Notes: generated by a model not told the origin, from the letters alone. Counted from the stretch's first letter, positions 28,644 through 37,943 are shown. The stretch is DNA of 64,000 nt from Deltaproteobacteria bacterium (GCA_947445035.1 CANFCK010000019.1:23934-87933), one strand, 5' to 3'. Numbers and translations are program-made.

Positions 28644-29123
28644 ATGATGTCGTGGACACCCCCCCTGTCTCGGCCCCCGCCCGCCCCCGCCGACGGCTGG
28701 TACCGAAAGCGCGGCTACCACCACGGTAATCTGCGCGCCTCGGCGCTCCCCCGCGGGAGGCAGCTCGTCACCATCCACGGGCCCGCCGCGCTCACGCTCC
28801 GGGGCCTCGCCCGTGACCTGGGCGTCACCGCGACGTCCCTGGTCCGCGAGTTCGGAAATCTGGCTGGCCTTCGCCGCCGCCAACACCAACTCTACCGCCT
28901 CCTCTCGGGCGAGGGCTGGCACGCCCCCGGCCCGGGTCAACGCGGTATCCACGGCCTTGCGCTCGCTCGGATCGACGGTGTGGCGGCGCTCGCGCCGCGC
29001 GATCAGGCGCTCAACGCTCCGCGATGGGTCACGCGCCGCACCGGCACGCTCGACGTGAGTCGAACCTGGTCGTGCGCCCGCTCGAGGCGAATGTCCACCT
29101 TCTCGCGGTCAACCTCGGCGTAG
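28644..29123 (+). pseudogene. Degraded TetR-family regulator (copy 1)
   Basis: The DNA-binding part is nearly identical to the intact gene at 46586: YRKRGYHHGNL, then GLARDLGVTATSLVREFGNLAGL. The ancestral start (GTG 28652) is out of frame with this body; only an in-frame ATG at 28644 could restart it. Two in-frame deletions of about 35 residues each removed the middle of the ligand domain, leaving QLYRLLSGEGWH joined to IHGLALARIDGV. Homology ends near 28985; the open frame then runs on, antisense to the end of minE. It could still yield a shortened DNA-binding protein. Confidence 0.65.
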
Positions 29124-29278
29124 CGCGCGATGACCTCGAGGATCTCGGCGCGCATGGCATCCATCTGACTCGGGGTCAGGTCCACCTGGTCGTGCACGAG
29201 CAGCACCTTCAGGCGAGCTTTTGCCTCGTCCTTGGAGCCGCGCGGGTTGCCGAAAAGGGAGTTGAAGAAGTTGGTCAT
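29003..29278 (-). CDS. minE: Cell division topological specificity factor MinE
   Basis: 91 aa. The N-terminal amphipathic helix (MTNFFNSLFG) and the anti-MinCD segment KARLKVLLVHDQVDLTP are present, followed by the dimerisation part (MRAEILEVIARYAEVDREKVDI). MinE drives MinD off the membrane so that division is blocked everywhere except mid-cell. It shares ATGA with minD. The antisense remnant of a TetR gene overlaps its 3' end. Confidence 0.92.
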   Translation of the reverse strand: MTNFFNSLFGNPRGSKDEAKARLKVLLVHDQVDLTPSQMDAMRAEILEVIARYAEVDREKVDIRLERAHDQVRLTSSVPVRRVTHRGALSA

Positions 29279-30093
29279 CCGGTCATCTCCTTGGCTTCAC
29301 CCACGCCGATCCAGCGCTTCATGACGCCCCACCAGTTCTCGGGCTCTTCGGTCGCGATAAACGGCACGCCTACTTCGCCGGTCACGCGCCGCGCGATGCG
29401 ACGGTAGGCCTCGCCCACGATGGACTTGTCGTCGAACGCCGCTGGGGTGCCGCGGTTGGCGCTGACGATGACGTCCTCGCTGTCAGGGACCATGCCCACC
29501 AACGGGATCGCCAGGATTTCCAAGACGTCGTCCTTGCTCATCATCTCGCCAGCCTTGACCATCTTGGCGCGGAAACGATTGATGATCAGCGACGGCTCAG
29601 GCAGTTCGGCGGCCTCGACCAGGCCGATGATGCGGTCGGCGTCACGCACAGAGCTGACTTCTGGTGTGACCACCACGATGGCGCGGTCGGCGCCCGCGAT
29701 GCTGTTCTTGAAGCCCTGCTCGATGCCGGCGGGGCAGTCGATGAGCACGTAGTCGAACTCCGCCTTCAGCGCGGCCACGAGCTTTTTCATCTGCTCGGGA
29801 CCGACCGCGTTCTTGTCGCGAGTCTGCGCTGCGGGCAGCAAGAACAGATTCTCGGTGCGCTTGTCGCGGATGAGCGCCTGACGGAGGCGACACTCGCCCT
29901 CGATCACGTGCACCAGGTCGTAGACGATGCGGTTTTCGAGGCCGAGGATGACGTCGAGGTTGCGCAGCCCGATGTCAGCGTCAACCACCACGGTGCGCTT
30001 GCCTAGGCGCGCAAGAGCCACGCCGAGATTGGCGGTGGTCGTCGTCTTGCCGACGCCGCCCTTGCCGCTGGTGATGACGATGCATTCGCTCAT
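29275..30093 (-). CDS. minD: Septum site-determining protein MinD
   Basis: 272 aa membrane-bound ATPase. The deviant Walker A is GKGGVGKTTTTANLG; VVDADIGLRNLDVILGLENR and the switch-II DCPAGIEQGF are as in MinD. The C-terminal stretch WWGVMKRWIGVGEA is the amphipathic membrane-targeting helix. It recruits MinC to the membrane and is released by MinE. ATGA overlaps join it to minC and minE. Confidence 0.95.
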   Translation of the reverse strand: MSECIVITSGKGGVGKTTTTANLGVALARLGKRTVVVDADIGLRNLDVILGLENRIVYDLVHVIEGECRLRQALIRDKRTENLFLLPAAQTRDKNAVGPEQMKKLVAALKAEFDYVLIDCPAGIEQGFKNSIAGADRAIVVVTPEVSSVRDADRIIGLVEAAELPEPSLIINRFRAKMVKAGEMMSKDDVLEILAIPLVGMVPDSEDVIVSANRGTPAAFDDKSIVGEAYRRIARRVTGEVGVPFIATEEPENWWGVMKRWIGVGEAKEMTG

Positions 30094-30989
30094 GCGTTCT
30101 CCTTGGGGTGCGGAAACTTGCCGCGGTAGGGCTCGACGGCGATGTGCCCGTCGACGACAGAGGCCAATTCAGGAAGGAAGCTGCGCCCGGCTTTGTCGGG
30201 GTCGGCGCCGGGGACGACGCCGATGACCTTGCCGATGCGAAGTTGGGTAGGGCGCAGGTCGAAGGCGAGGATGATCGCCCTGTCGTCGCGCGTGCCAGCG
30301 TGGGCCATTCCCTTGAGCGCGCCGAGGACGACGATGTTGCCGCCGGCGATGATCTGCGCCCCGGGGTTCACGTCGCCGAAGATGGTAACATCTCCGCCGA
30401 ATCGCACGCAGGCGCCACTGCGGAGGGTGTGTTGAATGGTGAGCGTACGCCCGCCGAGGTCGGCGTCGGCTTCGTCGCTGGCCTCACCGGCCTGGCTGAC
30501 GATGTCGGTCGAGCCGTCTTCGGTCTCGAAGTTCGGCCCCTTTTTCTCGTCGACATCGACCGCAAAGAGCGCCGGAGTGGTCCCGGACTCGTCCAAGAGC
30601 GCCACCGCCGTGCTTTCAGCGGCGACTTCCGTGGGATCAGGCGGCGCCGCTCCCACGGTGATCTTCAGCTTCAGCTCGCGTTCGGCCATCCGCTGCATCG
30701 AGAGATTGTCGCATTGCAAGCCGACGAGTTCCACCTCGAACTCGTCTTTGCACATGTGCACGAGCCGTCGGATTTCGAGCAGGTCCAGGTCGCGCAGCCC
30801 GAGGTCCAGCCGCACTCGCGCGCCGCGGTAACGGCCGGGTGGGTTGCCCAGGAGGTCGCGAATCAAAAGGCGCAACCCGTCGAATCGGGTCGCCGCCGGC
30901 AGCGTCAGCAACAACAAGCCGCCGGGAAGCGCCCGGAGCTGCAACGGGGACTGCGCGACGGTTTCGCGCTCGTAGGCGAGGTCGGACAT
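30090..30989 (-). CDS. minC: Septum site-determining protein MinC
   Basis: 299 aa FtsZ-ring inhibitor. The C-terminal half is the MinC beta-helix: HTLRSGACVRFGGDVTIFGD, then GAQIIAGGNIVVLGALKGMAHAG and LRIGKVIG. The N-terminal domain (about 1-105) is followed by a long acidic linker (about 115-185), longer than in E. coli MinC (231 aa in total). I chose the ATG at 30989; the open frame continues 40 codons upstream into a low-complexity stretch without coding character. It is the first gene of minCDE. Confidence 0.9.
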   Translation of the reverse strand: MSDLAYERETVAQSPLQLRALPGGLLLLTLPAATRFDGLRLLIRDLLGNPPGRYRGARVRLDLGLRDLDLLEIRRLVHMCKDEFEVELVGLQCDNLSMQRMAERELKLKITVGAAPPDPTEVAAESTAVALLDESGTTPALFAVDVDEKKGPNFETEDGSTDIVSQAGEASDEADADLGGRTLTIQHTLRSGACVRFGGDVTIFGDVNPGAQIIAGGNIVVLGALKGMAHAGTRDDRAIILAFDLRPTQLRIGKVIGVVPGADPDKAGRSFLPELASVVDGHIAVEPYRGKFPHPKENA

Positions 30990-31075
30990 GGGCAGGCTTG
31001 CGGGGAGGGGAGGGGGCGGGCGGGGGGAGCACTGGCAGAGTACCATGTTGCAGCGGCGGGATGCAAGAATCAGTG

Positions 31076-31100
31076 TTGACACAACAATAGATTTGTCAAG
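31076..31100. promoter_or_regulatory. Inverted TTGACA repeat, possible divergent promoter
   Basis: TTGACA (31076-31081) and its reverse complement TGTCAA (31095-31100) flank an unusually A/T-rich 13-base spacer between minC (minus strand) and the lipoprotein gene at 31189 (plus strand). Each half could be a -35 box, one for each direction; clear -10 boxes are not seen. Confidence 0.4.
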
Positions 31101-31188
31101 ACTTCTCACTCGAGCGCGCGCCGCGCAACGTCAGGACATCGTTGTCCTGGCGTTGGCGGCTGCGCCTCGCGTCGCACTACACTGACTC

Positions 31189-31719
31189 GTGCTCACCGTC
31201 TTCCACCTCGTCGCCGCCTGCTCCGAAGTGACGTCGAAGCCCCCGCCCGCTGACACCGCCACCGCGCCGGACACCGCCGACACCGCCGACACCGCCGACA
31301 CCGCCGAGCGATGGGGCCTCCTCTCGACCCATGGAGTCGCGACCGTTCTCGCCGACTTCACCGGCCGCGAGACCACAGTGTTCAAGGACGAGGCCACGGA
31401 CGCGGAGCTGTGCCGAGCCGTGGTCGACCTGGTGTCGGTGGAGCACGACGACTGCGGCGAGTGCGCCTGGGCCTACGTCCTGGAGGTCCAGGCCGCTTCG
31501 GTCACGACCGATCTCGCCTGCCCCGCCGTGGGCTGGGACGCCCCGGACGCGTTGGTCGGCACCCGCCGCAGCTACGCCTACGCCGAGGACTACCTCGGCC
31601 ATGGCCCGGCGCTGCTCGTCCACGACGATAACGCCTGGCAGCCCGTCGGCTTCGCCTGGTGGGACGTTGCGACTGGCGAGCTGACGTACGCTCGAAGTGG
31701 AGGCTACGTCGCCTGGTGA
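31189..31719 (+). CDS. Putative lipoprotein with Thr/Asp repeat tether
   Basis: 176 aa from a GTG start. The signal MLTVFHLVAAC ends in a lipobox. A tether made of tandem Asp-Thr-Ala units (encoded by exact 9-base repeats at 31270-31305) leads into a compact domain with three Cys (ELCRA, CGEC, LACPAVG). No family recognised. The domain resembles, in length and Cys spacing, small surface lipoproteins elsewhere in the window, but I cannot call homology. Confidence 0.65.
   Translation: MLTVFHLVAACSEVTSKPPPADTATAPDTADTADTADTAERWGLLSTHGVATVLADFTGRETTVFKDEATDAELCRAVVDLVSVEHDDCGECAWAYVLEVQAASVTTDLACPAVGWDAPDALVGTRRSYAYAEDYLGHGPALLVHDDNAWQPVGFAWWDVATGELTYARSGGYVAW
31270..31305 (+). repeat. 9-bp tandem repeat inside a lipoprotein gene
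   Basis: Four exact tandem copies of gacaccgcc, each encoding Asp-Thr-Ala. Repeats of this length keep the reading frame when they expand or shrink, so tether length may vary between strains. Confidence 0.85.
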
Positions 31720-31741
31720 GCAGGCGACGGCACCCGCTCGT

Positions 31742-33259
31742 CTACGACTTCTTCCGCCAGATCCCCGGCTGCACTTCTTGTGCGTTGGGGTCGCGCGAGC
31801 GCACGGGCCCGTCCGCCAAGGCCGCCGGCCGTCGCCACGAAGGCGCATCCGAGGGCGGGGGCGGCGCCGTGCGCTCCCCCGGACCAGAGCTGGCGATGAG
31901 GCGATCGGGCCCGCGTCCGCCCCTGTCATCCCGGTTGCCGCCGCCGGAGGGACCAGCGCCCCATCCCGGTCGATCACGACGAGGCCCGCTCGGCGCCATC
32001 GACGGTCCTGGGCTGCGCGGCGCGCCCGGGGCGGGTCCGCGTTTGGCGCTGGCCCGCGCGCGGTCGTCGGATTTGCGCTGGCGGATCTCGGCGATGCGCT
32101 GGCCGATGGGAATCTCCAACGCTTCGGTGGGGCGCTGGTTGTAGTCGAAGTCCGGGAGGTCGCGGCGCGGCACGCGCGCGCCGATCGCCTTTTCGATTGC
32201 GCGCATGTCCATTTCCTCCTCGGGGGAGACAAACGTGAACGCCACGCCGATCGCGTCGGCGCGCGCGGTGCGACCGACACGGTGGATGTAGTCGGCGGGG
32301 ATGTGCGGGACGTCGAAGTTCACGACGTGCTCCAGCGCTTCCACGTCGATGCCACGCGCCACGATGTCGGTGGCGCAGAGCACCCGGATCTTGCCGGACT
32401 TGAAGTCGGAGAGGGCGGCGGTGCGCTGGCCCTGGCTGCGGTTGCCGTGCATGCGCGCGTTCGGAATGCCGTGCTTCTCGAGGTACTCGGACAGCCGGTT
32501 GGTGCGGTGTTTGGTCCGCGTGAAGACGATGACGCTGCCGATCTCATCGCGCTTCAGCAGCTCGGCGAGGAGCGCGCTCTTCGCGGCCGCGGGGACGGCG
32601 TACACCGCCTGGGTGATGCCCTTGGCAGGGGCGGCCTGGCGCTCGACGTTGATGGCGGCGGCGTTCTGGAGCATGTCGCGCGAGAGGGTGCGGACTTCGG
32701 GCGGCAAGGTCGCCGAGAAGAACATCGTCTGCCGCTTGGCCGGAAGCCGCGAGAGCACCCGGCGCACGTCGGGCAAAAACCCCATGTCGAGCATGCGGTC
32801 GGCTTCGTCGAGCACGAGGTAGTCGATGCGGTCGAGCTTCGCGTATGGGCGCGTCAGGTGATCGAGTAGGCGACCAGGGGTCGCGATCAGCACGCTGACA
32901 CCGCGCCGGAAGGCATCTTCCTGGGGGCCCATGCCGACGCCACCGAAGATCGCCGCGGCCGAGATGCCCGCGTGTTTGCCGAAGCCGTGGCAGGCCTCGA
33001 GGATCTGGGCGGCAAGCTCGCGCGTGGGGGTGAGCACGAGCACGCGGGTGCCGGGCTTGGGCTCCTGGAGGAGCCGATGGAGGATCGGGAGGAGAAAGGC
33101 GGCGGTCTTGCCGCTGCCGGTCATCGCGGCAGCGAGCACGTCGCGGCCGGCCATCGCGGGCGGGATCGCCTCGGCCTGGATGGGGGTGGGGGTAGAATAG
33201 CCAAGGTCCTCGATCGCACGCACAAGGCGGACGTCGAGACCGAAGTCGGTAAACTGCAC
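31742..33259 (-). CDS. DEAD-box RNA helicase (RhlE-like)
   Basis: 505 aa. ATP-dependent RNA unwinding enzyme with motifs in order: Q motif (FGLDVRLVRAIEDLGYSTPTPIQ), motif I MTGSGKT, Ia PTRELAAQ, II DEAD (VLDEADRMLDMGF), III SAT, V ATDIVARGID, VI HRVGRTAR. The C-terminal 130 residues are a basic, Gly/Pro/Arg-rich RNA-binding tail. I chose the GTG at 33259: AGGAAA lies a few bases upstream and it yields the normal RhlE N-terminus; the frame opens 14 codons earlier. It may assist ribosome assembly or RNA decay. Confidence 0.93.
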   Translation of the reverse strand: MQFTDFGLDVRLVRAIEDLGYSTPTPIQAEAIPPAMAGRDVLAAAMTGSGKTAAFLLPILHRLLQEPKPGTRVLVLTPTRELAAQILEACHGFGKHAGISAAAIFGGVGMGPQEDAFRRGVSVLIATPGRLLDHLTRPYAKLDRIDYLVLDEADRMLDMGFLPDVRRVLSRLPAKRQTMFFSATLPPEVRTLSRDMLQNAAAINVERQAAPAKGITQAVYAVPAAAKSALLAELLKRDEIGSVIVFTRTKHRTNRLSEYLEKHGIPNARMHGNRSQGQRTAALSDFKSGKIRVLCATDIVARGIDVEALEHVVNFDVPHIPADYIHRVGRTARADAIGVAFTFVSPEEEMDMRAIEKAIGARVPRRDLPDFDYNQRPTEALEIPIGQRIAEIRQRKSDDRARASAKRGPAPGAPRSPGPSMAPSGPRRDRPGWGAGPSGGGNRDDRGGRGPDRLIASSGPGERTAPPPPSDAPSWRRPAALADGPVRSRDPNAQEVQPGIWRKKS

Positions 33260-33465
33260 AGTGATTTCCTGGTTTTTGGAGCGCAGCGCGTAACGATACA
33301 AAGTTGCCGGCCACTACACGCTGGGTGGCCGAAGAACGCGAAGCGCCCACTTGTCAGGGGCTTAGTACGCGCGGATTCTTGGATCGTCAAGGGGGCGCGC
33401 GGCAGCGGGCGCCGGGAGCCTCCGGCGACCATAGCACGCGGCGCCGCCCCCGGCGGCGGCCGCCA

Positions 33466-34824
33466 TCAAAGCTCGGCGGCCAAAAACGGCCACCGCGCCT
33501 CGACCGCCACTACTTCCGGCTGCAGCTCCATCCAGAGCGCCGACGCGATGGGGTCACTGGCGTCCCAGCGATCCTCGTGCGCCTCGGGGTCGGCCGCGAG
33601 GTCGTAGAAGGAACGTTTGCCGGACCACTCGTAGGTGAGCTGGTATGGTCCGAGCACCAGCGACATTCCGGTTTCGCAGTACCCGGGGAGGTAGCAGAAC
33701 GCGAACCGGTTGCGCGTGTCTGCGCCCAAGCCGACGACCGCGCCGAGGTGCTCGTCGTTCGGCTCTGACGCCAGCGCCGCCAAAATCGTGGGCGCGAGGT
33801 CCTGGTGCATCGTCGGCCCCGCCCAGCGTCCAGACACCAGGTTGCGCGCCCAGAACGCGGCCGGCACCCGAGTTTCTTCGGGGTGAAGCGACTGTCCGTG
33901 GTGGAAGTCCTGGTGTTCGCCGAGCTGCTCACCGTGGTCGGCGAACACGACCACCAGGGTGTCGTCGAGGTAGCCACCGGCGTCGAGTTCCTGCCACAAC
34001 GCCCCGAACTGCGCGTCCCAATACCGGAGTTCGCCGTCGTACACCGCGAGGAGCAGCTGACGCGCCAGCTCCTGCATCTCGGGAGTGAGCGAGGGCCACG
34101 CAGCAATGAGCGCGGAGGCCTGGGCGTTGTCGGTCACGTCCCAGGGAAACTCGCCGTCGGGGTCGAGGTCGGCGAGCCCGGTGTTGTACTCTCGGGGGGC
34201 GGTGTAGGGGGTGTGCGGGTCGATGAAATGGAGGTGCCCGAACCACGGGCCGCTGCCAGCGAGGCGCGCGAGCATCGGCAGGCCGTCGGCCACGACGCCC
34301 GCGGCCCCGCCCCAGGCTTCGACGTTGATCTCGTAGTACCCTTCGACCATCGCTTCAGAGTTGAGCGGAGAAAAGACGGTGTTCGCGGTGACCAGTCCGG
34401 CGGCGTACCCCCGCTGGGCCAACAGTGTCGCCAGGGTCGGCAACTTGCTCGGAGTCACCGGGATTCGCAGATCGGCAAGCTCGTCGTAGATGGCGCTGGG
34501 CCAGAAGTCGTCGTCCAGGGGCGACCGACCGGTCATCGCGCACAACATCGACGGCGCGGTCCAGTTCGCGCAGGAGCGATGGTCGTCCAGCACCACCCCC
34601 CGGCCAAAGACGGCGTCGAGGTTCGGGGTGGTATCGCGCCCGGAGTACAGGCCGATTCGGTCGCGCCGGGTGGTGTCGAGCGAAAGGACCAGAAGGTTCT
34701 GAGGATGGTCGCCGGCGAAGACCAGCGCGGGGGAGGCGGCGGCCACCACGGCGGTGTCTGCGGAGTCGCCGGGATCGACCGCCGCCGGCTCCTCCTTCGC
34801 ACACGCCAGCAAAAGCACGATCAC
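33466..34824 (-). CDS. Sulfatase-fold lipoprotein with Thr in the nucleophile position
   Basis: 452 aa. The signal MIVLLLAC ends in a lipobox with an Asp/Ala-rich tether. The alkaline-phosphatase-superfamily fold is clear: LLVLSLDTTRRDRIGLY (metal Asp50), then NWTAPSMLCAMTG, GHLHFIDPHTPY and VVFADHGEQLGEH. The usual C/S-X-P-S-R is replaced by Thr89-Ala-Pro-Ser, so no formylglycine can form; Thr nucleophiles occur in phosphoglycerol transferases of this superfamily. It may thus be a phosphodiester or phosphoethanolamine enzyme rather than a sulfatase. Confidence 0.82.
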   Translation of the reverse strand: MIVLLLACAKEEPAAVDPGDSADTAVVAAASPALVFAGDHPQNLLVLSLDTTRRDRIGLYSGRDTTPNLDAVFGRGVVLDDHRSCANWTAPSMLCAMTGRSPLDDDFWPSAIYDELADLRIPVTPSKLPTLATLLAQRGYAAGLVTANTVFSPLNSEAMVEGYYEINVEAWGGAAGVVADGLPMLARLAGSGPWFGHLHFIDPHTPYTAPREYNTGLADLDPDGEFPWDVTDNAQASALIAAWPSLTPEMQELARQLLLAVYDGELRYWDAQFGALWQELDAGGYLDDTLVVVFADHGEQLGEHQDFHHGQSLHPEETRVPAAFWARNLVSGRWAGPTMHQDLAPTILAALASEPNDEHLGAVVGLGADTRNRFAFCYLPGYCETGMSLVLGPYQLTYEWSGKRSFYDLAADPEAHEDRWDASDPIASALWMELQPEVVAVEARWPFLAAEL

Positions 34825-34907
34825 CGGCTAGTCCCCCATGGCGCGTTCGGCGCCTCCCGAGCCCCTAACGCCTGCGCGGCGCCACCGGTCATGCCCCTCG
34901 ATTTACG

Positions 34908-37484
34908 TCACCGCCGCTCGCTGGCCTTGTCTTCCAGCGTCTTGATGCGGTCCGTCAGCTCTTTGTAGAGCGCGGCGGATTCGTTGGGGGTCGCCGGGCT
35001 CACAGTGTCGACGCGAGCCCCGATCGCCGTCGCTGCTTCCCGCGCGCGGCGAGCGGTGTCGGGGACGGTGCTGCGCCGGGCGAGCGCCTGCAGGAGCGCG
35101 GCGGAATGGGCGTCGCCGACCCCCGCAAGCACGCCGATGCCGACATGGAGGCCGCGGAGGTCGAGATCGTCGAGCGTGCGGTCGGCGCTCCGCGCGATCG
35201 TTGCCCGGAGGCGTTCGCGCTCGGGGCCCAGCGGGAGCCGACCCAGGATGCTCACCGCCGAGCGCAGCCCCGTGGACCGGAGGTCGCGAGAGACTGGCGT
35301 TTTAAGAAGCGCGGGCACGTCACCGGGACCTCCCGCCCCCAGCGCGGCCGCCGCGGCGGTCAGCTCGACGTCCAGGGCGTCTTTGCGGCCCAGCACCACG
35401 CGCGCCGTCGTGAGCGCCACCTGAGGGTCAATCGCCGAGGCGCTCAACAGGCGCGCCGCACGGACGTCCGCATTCGGCTCGCGCTCCAGCCCCGCCAGCA
35501 GCTTCGGCGCAAGGTCACGGCCCGGGCACTTCCCCAGCGCGTTGGCCGCCGCGAGGCGCAACCGTTCGTCTGCGTCCGTCAATGCGGTAGGTACGAGCAG
35601 ATCACAGGTGCGTCGAGTCCCGAGTGCATCGGCGATGGCGACGCGCAGCGGGGGGGGGGCGGGAGCGGCGAGGGCACCGGGACCAAAAGCGTCCGCCAGC
35701 GCGTCCGGGGTGCCTATGGGCAGCTCGGCGAGCGCACGCACCGCAAAGAGCTTCGCGTAGGGGCTCCCGCGGACTAGTTGAGCGGCCCACGCGGCAGCCG
35801 ACTGTTTCTGCTCCCAGTCCACCAAGAGCCCACCCTCGGGGTCGATGGCCACGAACGCCGGCAGGTGGTCGCACGGCACCGCCACGGTGAGGGACTCGCC
35901 CCGAAGCCACGCGGTGGTCGGGGAAGCCCCGTCGACCACGATTGTCACCGGGAGGGTGTAGGGCGCTGCGGCCTTAACGCTGCTTCCGGGCTCCTGGCGC
36001 AGTTCTACGGAAACCACGCCGCTGCGCGTCTCCCCCGGATCGGGCGTCCACGACCAGCTCGTCGTCACCTTCGGCACCCCTGGTAGCTCGGTCCACTGCT
36101 GAAAGAACCAGCCTAGGTCGCGACCGGAGTGCGCCTCCATCGCCCGCTGCAGGTCGATGGTCTCGACGCTGGCGTGAGCGTGTTTCTGGGTGTAGTCCCG
36201 CATGGCCGCCCAGAAGGTCTCTTCGCCCAGGAGCGCGCGAAGCATCTGGAGCACCATCGCGCCCTTCGCGTAGACATTGTGATTCGCCGTCCCGAGAGCG
36301 TCCCCGGGGTGGGGGGCCCCGCCCCCCCCGAGGAACCAACGCCCGGCAAGACTGCCGCGATCGAGGCTTCCGCGCCGCCAACCATCGATCTGCGCCGCAC
36401 GGAGCGCCCGCCCGGCCTCCGGCCCATCGGAGATGCCCATCGCACGGGCCTCCCAGTCCGAACCGAAGAAGGTCGCGAAGCCTTCGTTGAGCCAAAGGTC
36501 CCGCCACGTGCGGCACGTGAGCAGATCGCCGTACCACTGATGCGCCAGCTCGTGGGCGACGATCGCGGGCACCGACGGCCGGGTCTTCTGCACCGAGGGG
36601 GGGACCAAAAGCTTGACGTGCTCGATGGTCGAACCGGTGTTTTCCATGCCGCCGTAGAGGAAGCGTTGCACAAAGGTCTGGTCGTAGCGGCCCCACGCAT
36701 AGGGGACCCCGGTGCGCATCGCGAAGTGGGCCAGCATGTCGGGAAGGGGGTCCAGCACTGGCCGCACCCAGCTTTCCGGGGTGCGGGGCGGCACCATCGC
36801 TCGCAGGGGAACCGGGTTCGCGGGGCCGGCGACGATGTCATACGGGGCCGCAGCGACCATCACCAGGTAGCTGACGAGGTCGGCGCCGCTGTTGGTGACG
36901 ACGGTAAAGCCCTTCGGCGCGCCGGCGACGGTGAACCGACCCGCGTAGGCAAAGCGGTCGTCGGGGTGGTCGTAGCTGGGAAACCAGTATCGGTTGTCCT
37001 CGCCTTCCCCCTGGCTGTAGACCTCGGGGTAGGTGTCGGGGGAGTCCGCCGACGGTCCGCGCCAATGCAGGCCAAGCTGTGGGGTGGTCGTGTAGATGAT
37101 GCTGACGACGGTGAAGGCGCCTGGTTCGTAGTCGGTAGCGCGCTCAGGGACGTCGATGGTGACCTCGTCGTCGCCGTCCAAAAGCTCAGCCGGCTGGCCG
37201 TCCACCGTGGCGCCGACGATCGCCAAACCCACGGCGTCCAGTCGAAGCCCTCCCGGTGCCAGGCGGCGCACCGTCCACGTCGCCGTCGCTGCGAGGGAGC
37301 GCGCGTCCATGTCGACAACGCCCTCCAGCTCCAGACGTTCCATGTCGAAGTTGCGGTCGCGCGCAAACGCGCCCGGGGCGTCTGCCCGCGGCGGGCTGGC
37401 GGGGGGAGAGTCAGCCGCTAACGTGGGCGAAATACTCACCACGGCCGAAAGGAAGAGCAGCATCGAAGGCCAGCGGGAGCGCAT
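34908..37484 (-). CDS. M1 family aminopeptidase with HEAT-like C-terminus
   Basis: 858 aa with a Sec signal (cleavage near TLAAD, residue 24). Zinc site HELAHQWYGD (His311, Glu312, His315) and Glu334 in WLNEGFA; the exopeptidase motif is YGGMENTG (277-284) in place of GAMEN. It removes N-terminal residues from peptides in the periplasm or outside the cell. Residues from about 600 are helical, HEAT-repeat-like and Ala/Leu-rich, then a short coiled tail (LYKELTDRIKTLEDKAS). No other proteolysis genes are adjacent. Confidence 0.92.
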   Translation of the reverse strand: MRSRWPSMLLFLSAVVSISPTLAADSPPASPPRADAPGAFARDRNFDMERLELEGVVDMDARSLAATATWTVRRLAPGGLRLDAVGLAIVGATVDGQPAELLDGDDEVTIDVPERATDYEPGAFTVVSIIYTTTPQLGLHWRGPSADSPDTYPEVYSQGEGEDNRYWFPSYDHPDDRFAYAGRFTVAGAPKGFTVVTNSGADLVSYLVMVAAAPYDIVAGPANPVPLRAMVPPRTPESWVRPVLDPLPDMLAHFAMRTGVPYAWGRYDQTFVQRFLYGGMENTGSTIEHVKLLVPPSVQKTRPSVPAIVAHELAHQWYGDLLTCRTWRDLWLNEGFATFFGSDWEARAMGISDGPEAGRALRAAQIDGWRRGSLDRGSLAGRWFLGGGGAPHPGDALGTANHNVYAKGAMVLQMLRALLGEETFWAAMRDYTQKHAHASVETIDLQRAMEAHSGRDLGWFFQQWTELPGVPKVTTSWSWTPDPGETRSGVVSVELRQEPGSSVKAAAPYTLPVTIVVDGASPTTAWLRGESLTVAVPCDHLPAFVAIDPEGGLLVDWEQKQSAAAWAAQLVRGSPYAKLFAVRALAELPIGTPDALADAFGPGALAAPAPPPLRVAIADALGTRRTCDLLVPTALTDADERLRLAAANALGKCPGRDLAPKLLAGLEREPNADVRAARLLSASAIDPQVALTTARVVLGRKDALDVELTAAAAALGAGGPGDVPALLKTPVSRDLRSTGLRSAVSILGRLPLGPERERLRATIARSADRTLDDLDLRGLHVGIGVLAGVGDAHSAALLQALARRSTVPDTARRAREAATAIGARVDTVSPATPNESAALYKELTDRIKTLEDKASERR

Positions 37485-37514
37485 CGGCAGAACCTACCGC
37501 GATACGGAGCCGGG

Positions 37515-37943
37515 ATGCAGTTTCTCCACACCATGCTTCGCGTTGCCGACCTCGATGCGGCGCTGGCCTTCTGGTGCGATGCCCTCGGCTTTGTGGAGTC
37601 GAGGCGCTCGGTCTACGACGCGGGTCGGTTCACCCTGGTCTTTCTTCGTGCCCCTGGCGACGCGCCCGGCGGCGCCGAGATCGAGCTCACCTACAACTGG
37701 GACCAGACCGAAGCGTACGGCGGGGGCCGCAACTTCGGGCATATCGCCGTCGGAGTGGACGACGTCTACGCTGCGTGCGCACGTCTCGAAGCCCACGGTG
37801 TCATCATTCTACGCCCCCCTCGCGATGGGCGCATGGCCTTCGTCCGCAGCCCGGACCAACAATCGGTCGAGCTCCTTCAGCGCGGTGCCGCCTTGCTTCC
37901 AGCGGAGCCGTGGCTCAGTCGGGCCAACAGCGGGAGCTGGTAG
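37515..37943 (+). CDS. gloA: Lactoylglutathione lyase (glyoxalase I)
   Basis: 142 aa, VOC fold. It isomerises the hemithioacetal of methylglyoxal and glutathione. Metal ligands match GloA: His5 (FLHTMLRV), a Glu in AEIELTYNW (55 or 57), His76 (FGHIAVGVDD) and Glu119 (SVELLQ). It stands divergent from the M1 peptidase gene, with 30 bases between starts. The C-terminal 15 residues (EPWLSRANSGSW) extend beyond the usual end. Confidence 0.92.
   Translation: MQFLHTMLRVADLDAALAFWCDALGFVESRRSVYDAGRFTLVFLRAPGDAPGGAEIELTYNWDQTEAYGGGRNFGHIAVGVDDVYAACARLEAHGVIILRPPRDGRMAFVRSPDQQSVELLQRGAALLPAEPWLSRANSGSW

Noticed and set aside
31270..31305. Possible CRISPR or integration repeat
   Set aside because: Nine-base units encode an in-frame Asp-Thr-Ala tether within a lipoprotein gene.
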